This document shows, piece after piece, positions 60,364-64,000 of a stretch of 64,000 bases of DNA. A model generated the notes under the pieces. The model saw only the letters and a program-made list of their open reading frames with translations, had not been told where the DNA came from and made no database searches. The stretch is from Candidatus Saccharimonadota bacterium (GTDB taxonomy: Bacteria > Patescibacteriota > Saccharimonadia > Saccharimonadales > UBA4665), in the NCBI GenBank assembly GCA_028286345.1, contig JAQBRT010000001.1:496001-560000 (forward strand). The letters run 5' to 3'. The position numbers and the translations under genes were made by a program. How positions within the stretch are numbered: position 1 is the stretch's first letter; every line of letters starts with the position of its first letter.

Positions 60364-60708
60364 ATGAATACCACCCAGGCAGGCCGTAAAGCGGAGCGGG
60401 CCGCGGCACTCTACCTTGAGATGCGCGGCTTTAAAGTCCTAGAGCAAAACTTTCGCCGTGCACGATGCGAGGTCGACATTATCGCCACCAAAGACGGCGT
60501 TGCGCACCTGGTGGAAGTTAAATACCGCGCCAGCAATGACCAGGGTGGTGGCCTCGATGCGATTACCGCCACAAAGCTCAGGCAGATGCGTTTTGCCGCC
60601 GAAATTTGGGTCCAAGAAAGCAAGTGGCCAAGCGAATATGTGCTGTCAGCAATCGAAGTCGAAGGCCCAACCTTTGCCATCCTGAACTTCATGGAAGATG
60701 TATATTAG
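60364..60708 (+). CDS. YraN/UPF0102 family protein
   Basis: 114 residues of the UPF0102 family: TTQAGRKAERAAALYLEMRGFKVLEQNFRRARCEVDII then VAHLVEVKYRAS, the E-D-E-x-K pattern of an endonuclease-like fold. Function is unknown but it is widely found next to RNase HII, as here. TACAAT (overlapping the rnhB stop) lies 6 nt before the ATG. Confidence 0.92.
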   Translation: MNTTQAGRKAERAAALYLEMRGFKVLEQNFRRARCEVDIIATKDGVAHLVEVKYRASNDQGGGLDAITATKLRQMRFAAEIWVQESKWPSEYVLSAIEVEGPTFAILNFMEDVY

Positions 60709-60753
60709 GCAAGAAACTTGCCTGTAACAGCAATCGGGTGCATCATTAGGTAG

Positions 60754-61134
60754 ATGAAATTACGAAGACACCACACAGAAGTTGCCCCAATACTTGAGAT
60801 TGTTCCACCGCCTGTCGAAGAGAAAGTCGATCCGACTGAACCAATGGCTCTAAAGCCAGTTGACCCACGCATAGCGCGGATTGCCGAGCGGCTTAAGGTT
60901 GACCCGGATCAAGCATACGACCGCGCCCTGGATTTTGTTGATTACATTACCGCCCACGTTGCTGACTGGGGTGTAGTAACCTTACTGAGATCCGATGGCC
61001 AGCGCGTCTATTTTGATGATATTGGCCAGCAATCACATGGCATGCAACCCGACCGCACACACCACGAGGAAGACCCGGCAGAAACCCAACTCATGCGTTT
61101 ACCAGCTGTAGGGCCGCTCGAAGAGCAAGCCTAA
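60754..61134 (+). CDS. Hypothetical protein
   Basis: No family recognised. 126 residues: Pro-rich start (LEIVPPPVEEKVDPTEP), a helical middle (RIARIAERLKVDPDQAYDRALDFVDYI) and a His/Glu-rich tail (THHEEDPAETQ). No membrane segment. A weak CATCAT lies 7 nt before the ATG. It overlaps the convergent aminopeptidase gene by 4 nt. Confidence 0.55.
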   Translation: MKLRRHHTEVAPILEIVPPPVEEKVDPTEPMALKPVDPRIARIAERLKVDPDQAYDRALDFVDYITAHVADWGVVTLLRSDGQRVYFDDIGQQSHGMQPDRTHHEEDPAETQLMRLPAVGPLEEQA

Positions 61135-63701
61135 GCTAGCCAGTTTTTGACGGCCTCTTCATTGCGGTCGCGCCAAGCAATGCGGCTGCCAATCTCTTGC
61201 TCGGCAAGGGTAATATCCCGGGCAAGGGCAATGATGTTGCGCTTTGGACTAAAGAAGTCACTAAAGTCTTTAAGCTCGATGGCGCGGCTAAAAATGCTGC
61301 CCGCATAGCGTGGGAAGTAGCCATAGCTCTTTTCGCTTTCGAATTCTTTTTCGACCCAGCCCCAGTTATCAACCAGCCATTTCCAGGCAGTGGCGCGTGA
61401 ATAGCGGTTGCGCAACAACCAGACAAACCAGTGCATCAGGTCTTGGCGGCGGATAGTATCGCCAGTTAGGCGGCCGATCACTGTCTCGTAGCGCTCCTTA
61501 TCTTGAACGGAAGTTAGGGCCGAGGCGTACTCGTCGCGTTCTTCAGCACTCTTAGAGTTGTCGTGGAGTTTTAGTAAGCGTTCAAAGTCGGCCGGTGAAC
61601 CGTGGCGGGCGGCAATAAAGTAAACCACCGAACGGGTGCTTGATGACAAGTCGGAGGGTGTTTTAAAGGCTGCAAAGCGCTTAGCGCCTTCTTCGAGCAC
61701 TGCAAGAACTTTGGCACCTGCAGCCATGGCTATGACCAAGCCGCGCATGCGCAAGATGCTGGCGTCGTCTTCGGCGTGGTCGTCCCAGCCCAGGTCGGCC
61801 ACCAGTTTTTGGGTGAGGGTGGCGATCATGGTGTTTAGTTTGTCTTCGGCGGCTTCGTCACCTTCGATCAGGCGGCGGACTTCGGCAATTGAGGCGGCAA
61901 TATCGGCCCAAACGCTCTCACTGGTTTCGTTTTTATAGGCGCTGAGCAAGTCGAGCAGATCTGTAGTGGCTGTAAAACCACCGCGCTGCAGGAGCAAGTA
62001 GTTGTCCAGCAGCAATAGGCGGTCGATAGTACTAACTTCGCCGCCTTCTATGGCTTTAGTGATGGCGGCTAAATGCGTGCCATTAACGTATTGGGGTAAG
62101 AAGTAGCTGTGGCCGTCATGGTTGAGAATGAGCGCTTTGGTGCCTTTAGCTTCTTGAACGGTAGCTTCGGTGGCATCGAATAGCGGCTTGCTGAGCTCGG
62201 TTGTAGCGGCCAGGGGAACCTGCCACGGGGTGTTGTCTGTTGTTTTGGCACTTGGGTCACTCAGGAAGCGCTGCTGTTGTAAGCGCACATCAGCTTCACC
62301 TGGCTGCCAGTTAACAGATACAATCGGGAAGCCCGGACGGCTAATCCAGCCGTTCATGAACGAACCCACATCTTGCGAGCTGGCAGCACCAAGTGCAGCC
62401 CATAGGTCATCGGCCACGGTATTGCCGTAGGCGTGCTTGCCAAAATAATCAGTTAAGCCTTTACGAAACGCTTCTTCGCCGAGGTAATTGAGCAGCATGT
62501 ACAAGACGCTTCCGCCTTTTGCGTAAACAATTGACGGGTCAAACAGCGTGCTAATTTCGTCTGGGTGGTTTACGTCAGTGTGAATCGCTTGCACATCAAC
62601 CAGTGAGTCGCGGCGCTTTGCCGACGCCTCTTCGTGGCTAACAAACTGCTCCCAGATGTTCCATTCCGGGTAAAGTGCATCCACCGCGCGGTACTCCATC
62701 ATGTTGGCAAAGCTCTCATTGAGCCAAAGGTCGTCCCACCACTTCATAGTGACTAGGTTGCCAAACCACTGGTGGCTAATCTCGTGGGCCACAACCATGG
62801 CAATGTACTGCTTGGTCTCAATAGAGCTTGAGGATTCGTCATATAACATGGCGACTTCGCGGTAGGTAATTAGTCCCCAGTTTTCCATGGCACCGGCGCT
62901 AAAATCGGGCAGGGCGGCCATGTCTAGTTTTGGCAGCGGGTAGGGAACACCAAAGTAATCTTCAAAGAACTCTAAGGTCTTAACAGCGGTGTCTAAGGCA
63001 AACTGCGTGTTCTTAACATGCTCCGGCGTAGCGTAGGTGCGCACCGTGACACCATTTTTAGTCTTGGCATCCAAATAGCCAAGCTCGCCGTAAATAAAGG
63101 CCAGCAAGTAGGTGCTCATCTTGGGCGATGTCTCAAAAACTGTGGTTGTTAGGCCGTCTTTCATGGTCTCGGCCTTAACTGGCGTATTAGCAATGGCGAC
63201 TTCACCCTCAGGGTTCACCAGTGTTAGGTCAAAGGTAGCTTTGGCCTCCGGTTCGTCAATACAAGGGAAAGCTTCGCGGGCAAAATGGCTCTCAAACTGG
63301 GTGGCAATCAGCTGCTTCTGTTTGCCCTCGTGCTCAAATTTACAGGGGTAAATGCCGTTCATGGGCGTAGTAATTTTGCCGCTGAATTCTAGCGTTATGG
63401 TGTAATTGCCTGGGTAAAGCTGTTCGCTCGCGTGGATACGGGCTTCGTCATAAGAATCCTGGTTGTTGATGCGTTCCACCGCAACCTCGGTCTCGCCCTT
63501 TTTGTCGTGTTTAACAACAGTGGCTTTAGAGATGGTAAGGCCCTTTTGGTGAAAAGTAATACGCTCAGAGGGGCGGCCAACTTTTTTACCAGTTACCGTC
63601 ACTGTACCCGTAAATGTCATTGCCTCTCGGTCCGGCGCAAGGGTTAGCGCGTAGTTGTCGGGCTGAAATTGCTCATATAAACGGGTAACAGTTTTGGTCA
63701 T
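61131..63701 (-). CDS. pepN: M1-family aminopeptidase (PepN type)
   Basis: 856 residues, full M1 metallopeptidase. Substrate motif GAMENWG (about 271-277) and zinc site HEISHQWFGNLVTMKWWDDLWLNESFA (about 309-335, HExxH-x18-E) are intact. Domains: N-terminal beta sandwich (to about 190), catalytic (about 190-440) and an ERAP1-type helical C-terminal domain. No signal peptide, so it works in the cytoplasm on peptides, perhaps from host material. AAGGAGGG precedes the ATG; TAAACT lies near 63730. Confidence 0.97.
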   Translation of the reverse strand: MTKTVTRLYEQFQPDNYALTLAPDREAMTFTGTVTVTGKKVGRPSERITFHQKGLTISKATVVKHDKKGETEVAVERINNQDSYDEARIHASEQLYPGNYTITLEFSGKITTPMNGIYPCKFEHEGKQKQLIATQFESHFAREAFPCIDEPEAKATFDLTLVNPEGEVAIANTPVKAETMKDGLTTTVFETSPKMSTYLLAFIYGELGYLDAKTKNGVTVRTYATPEHVKNTQFALDTAVKTLEFFEDYFGVPYPLPKLDMAALPDFSAGAMENWGLITYREVAMLYDESSSSIETKQYIAMVVAHEISHQWFGNLVTMKWWDDLWLNESFANMMEYRAVDALYPEWNIWEQFVSHEEASAKRRDSLVDVQAIHTDVNHPDEISTLFDPSIVYAKGGSVLYMLLNYLGEEAFRKGLTDYFGKHAYGNTVADDLWAALGAASSQDVGSFMNGWISRPGFPIVSVNWQPGEADVRLQQQRFLSDPSAKTTDNTPWQVPLAATTELSKPLFDATEATVQEAKGTKALILNHDGHSYFLPQYVNGTHLAAITKAIEGGEVSTIDRLLLLDNYLLLQRGGFTATTDLLDLLSAYKNETSESVWADIAASIAEVRRLIEGDEAAEDKLNTMIATLTQKLVADLGWDDHAEDDASILRMRGLVIAMAAGAKVLAVLEEGAKRFAAFKTPSDLSSSTRSVVYFIAARHGSPADFERLLKLHDNSKSAEERDEYASALTSVQDKERYETVIGRLTGDTIRRQDLMHWFVWLLRNRYSRATAWKWLVDNWGWVEKEFESEKSYGYFPRYAGSIFSRAIELKDFSDFFSPKRNIIALARDITLAEQEIGSRIAWRDRNEEAVKNWLA

Positions 63702-63765
63702 AGTCCCTCCTTAGGTCAATCTATCTAGTTTAACAGATAGGAAGATTGAGGTTGTAAGAAATCAG

Positions 63766-63810
63766 CCAAATCCCCTGTACGATACTATGTATATGGTATA
63801 AGGGATTTGG
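63766..63810 (+). ncRNA. Imperfect long hairpin, candidate small RNA or leader element
   Basis: CCAAATCCC (63766-63774) pairs with GGGATTTGG (63802-63810); after one C-A mismatch the stem goes on for 5 bp (TGTAC with GTATA, one G-T pair), leaving a 15-nt loop. It is followed by GTAGT/ACTAC and the terminator 60 nt later. It may form the 5' part of a short terminated transcript. Class unknown. Confidence 0.4.
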
Positions 63811-63868
63811 TAGTTAGAGACTACGACTTTACAGGAAAGGCAAACTGCGCTATTATTAAAGGGTTCTG

Positions 63869-63893
63869 TCCGGCCGACTTGGTCGGATTTTTT
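63869..63893 (+). terminator. Intrinsic terminator ahead of the last gene
   Basis: TCCGGCC (63869-63875) pairs with GGTCGGA (63881-63887; one G-T pair), 5-nt loop, followed by six T. It is oriented on plus and ends 64 nt before the last start codon, so it ends a small upstream transcript or attenuates a longer leader of that gene. Confidence 0.75.
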
Positions 63894-63956
63894 CGTAAAG
63901 AGACCCCCAAATTTTGATCATTACAATTTAGAAATAACAAGAAAGGATCCTCCAAT

Positions 63957-64000
63957 ATGGACATGGATTTTAAACAATTAGGCGTTGCTATAAAAGCGAT
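63957..64000 (+). CDS. nusA: Partial CDS, probable transcription factor NusA N-terminus
   Basis: Only the first 14 codons lie in the window (MDMDFKQLGVAIKA). This opening is close to the N-termini of NusA proteins as I recall them, but is too short for certainty. It is preceded by AAAGGA about 10 nt and TACAAT about 30 nt upstream. The gene is cut by the window edge. Confidence 0.5.
   Translation, partial: MDMDFKQLGVAIKA

Larger units (their letters stand above)
63702..63956 (+). other. Gene-free intergenic region with structured leader and two promoter-like sites
   Basis: No open reading frame of note. On plus strand it holds a 45-nt imperfect hairpin (63766-63810), a 5-bp hairpin (63810-63824), a terminator (63869-63893), then TACAAT (63922-63927) and GAAAGGA ahead of the final gene. 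On minus strand it contains the pepN promoter near 63730. A TATAAG at 63796 may be the -10 of a small RNA or of an attenuated leader. Confidence 0.5.

Noticed and set aside
1-64000. CRISPR array, insertion sequence or integrated phage
   Set aside because: No regularly spaced repeats, transposase motifs, integrase or phage structural genes were found; the only compositional island is 1706-3058.
1-64000. Recoded TGA as in Gracilibacteria
   Set aside because: TGA ends many genes at sensible positions with overlapping ATGA starts, and no conserved protein needs TGA readthrough.

Overview
The window looks like a chromosomal segment of a Patescibacteria/CPR member, most likely a Candidatus Saccharibacteria (TM7) of the moderate-GC environmental type. 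This is inference from gene content: small intact single-copy genes, a split transketolase, an incomplete glycolysis/pentose-phosphate set, a WhiB-like regulator (a family otherwise typical of Actinobacteria), type IV pilus parts, a HerA-like ATPase paired with a Cys-rich repeat protein, and many short membrane proteins. TGA works as a normal stop (many ATGA start/stop overlaps), which excludes the recoded Gracilibacteria/SR1 code. No rRNA operon, canonical tRNA, CRISPR array or insertion sequence is visible.

Layout. 0-1 kb: two minus-strand surface proteins (coiled coil; G5 domain). 1-3.1 kb: a YdjM-like membrane hydrolase, then an AT-rich two-gene accessory module of unknown function. 3.1-9.1 kb: membrane transport and metal handling (DHA2 efflux pump, CNNM/CBS transporter, DUF475 protein, Fur regulator divergent from a ZIP transporter) plus a 3-methyladenine glycosylase. 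9.1-15.4 kb: hypothetical proteins mixed with RmuC, a HIT hydrolase, a six-hairpin glycosidase and YajQ. 15.5-21.9 kb: pheS-SGNH hydrolase-Nudix-pheT and a DUF2207 protein, joined by 4-nt overlaps. 21.9-22.6 kb: a gene-free stretch that folds into a large structured RNA with a 16-bp pairing of its ends and a tRNA-like domain. 22.6-29.9 kb: ABC exporter, FKBP isomerase, glutaredoxin/thioredoxin reductase, three Nudix hydrolases, an FAD/NAD oxidoreductase, GDPD and pyrophosphatase. 29.9-37.2 kb: central carbon genes (GAPDH, RpiB, Rpe, split transketolase, class II aldolase, PfkB-family kinase) with two small membrane proteins embedded. 37.3-47 kb: hypothetical proteins, a SLOG protein, a prepilin-like protein, UvrB, and an operon of HerA-like ATPase, Cys-rich repeat protein and isochorismatase-like hydrolase. 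47-55 kb: gatC-gatA-(HEPN-like membrane protein)-gatB, two small envelope/stress proteins, DnaE and a CAP-domain protein. 55.9-64 kb: SPOUT methyltransferase, PilB/GspE ATPase, WhiB-like protein, L19, a kinase-like protein, RNase HII, YraN, an M1 aminopeptidase, a structured leader with terminator, and the first codons of a probable nusA.

Expression logic. A feature running through the whole window is that about 25 genes have a TANNNT -10 hexamer only 6-10 nt before the start codon and no Shine-Dalgarno sequence, so their mRNAs are predicted to be leaderless. Genes inside operons use either AGGAGG-like sites or tight ATGA/TAATG coupling. The promoters of the glutaredoxin-thioredoxin reductase pair and of GAPDH share a nearly identical 20-mer between -35 and -10, pointing to common redox/carbon control. 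Only two strong intrinsic terminators are visible; many convergent genes overlap or abut at their stops.
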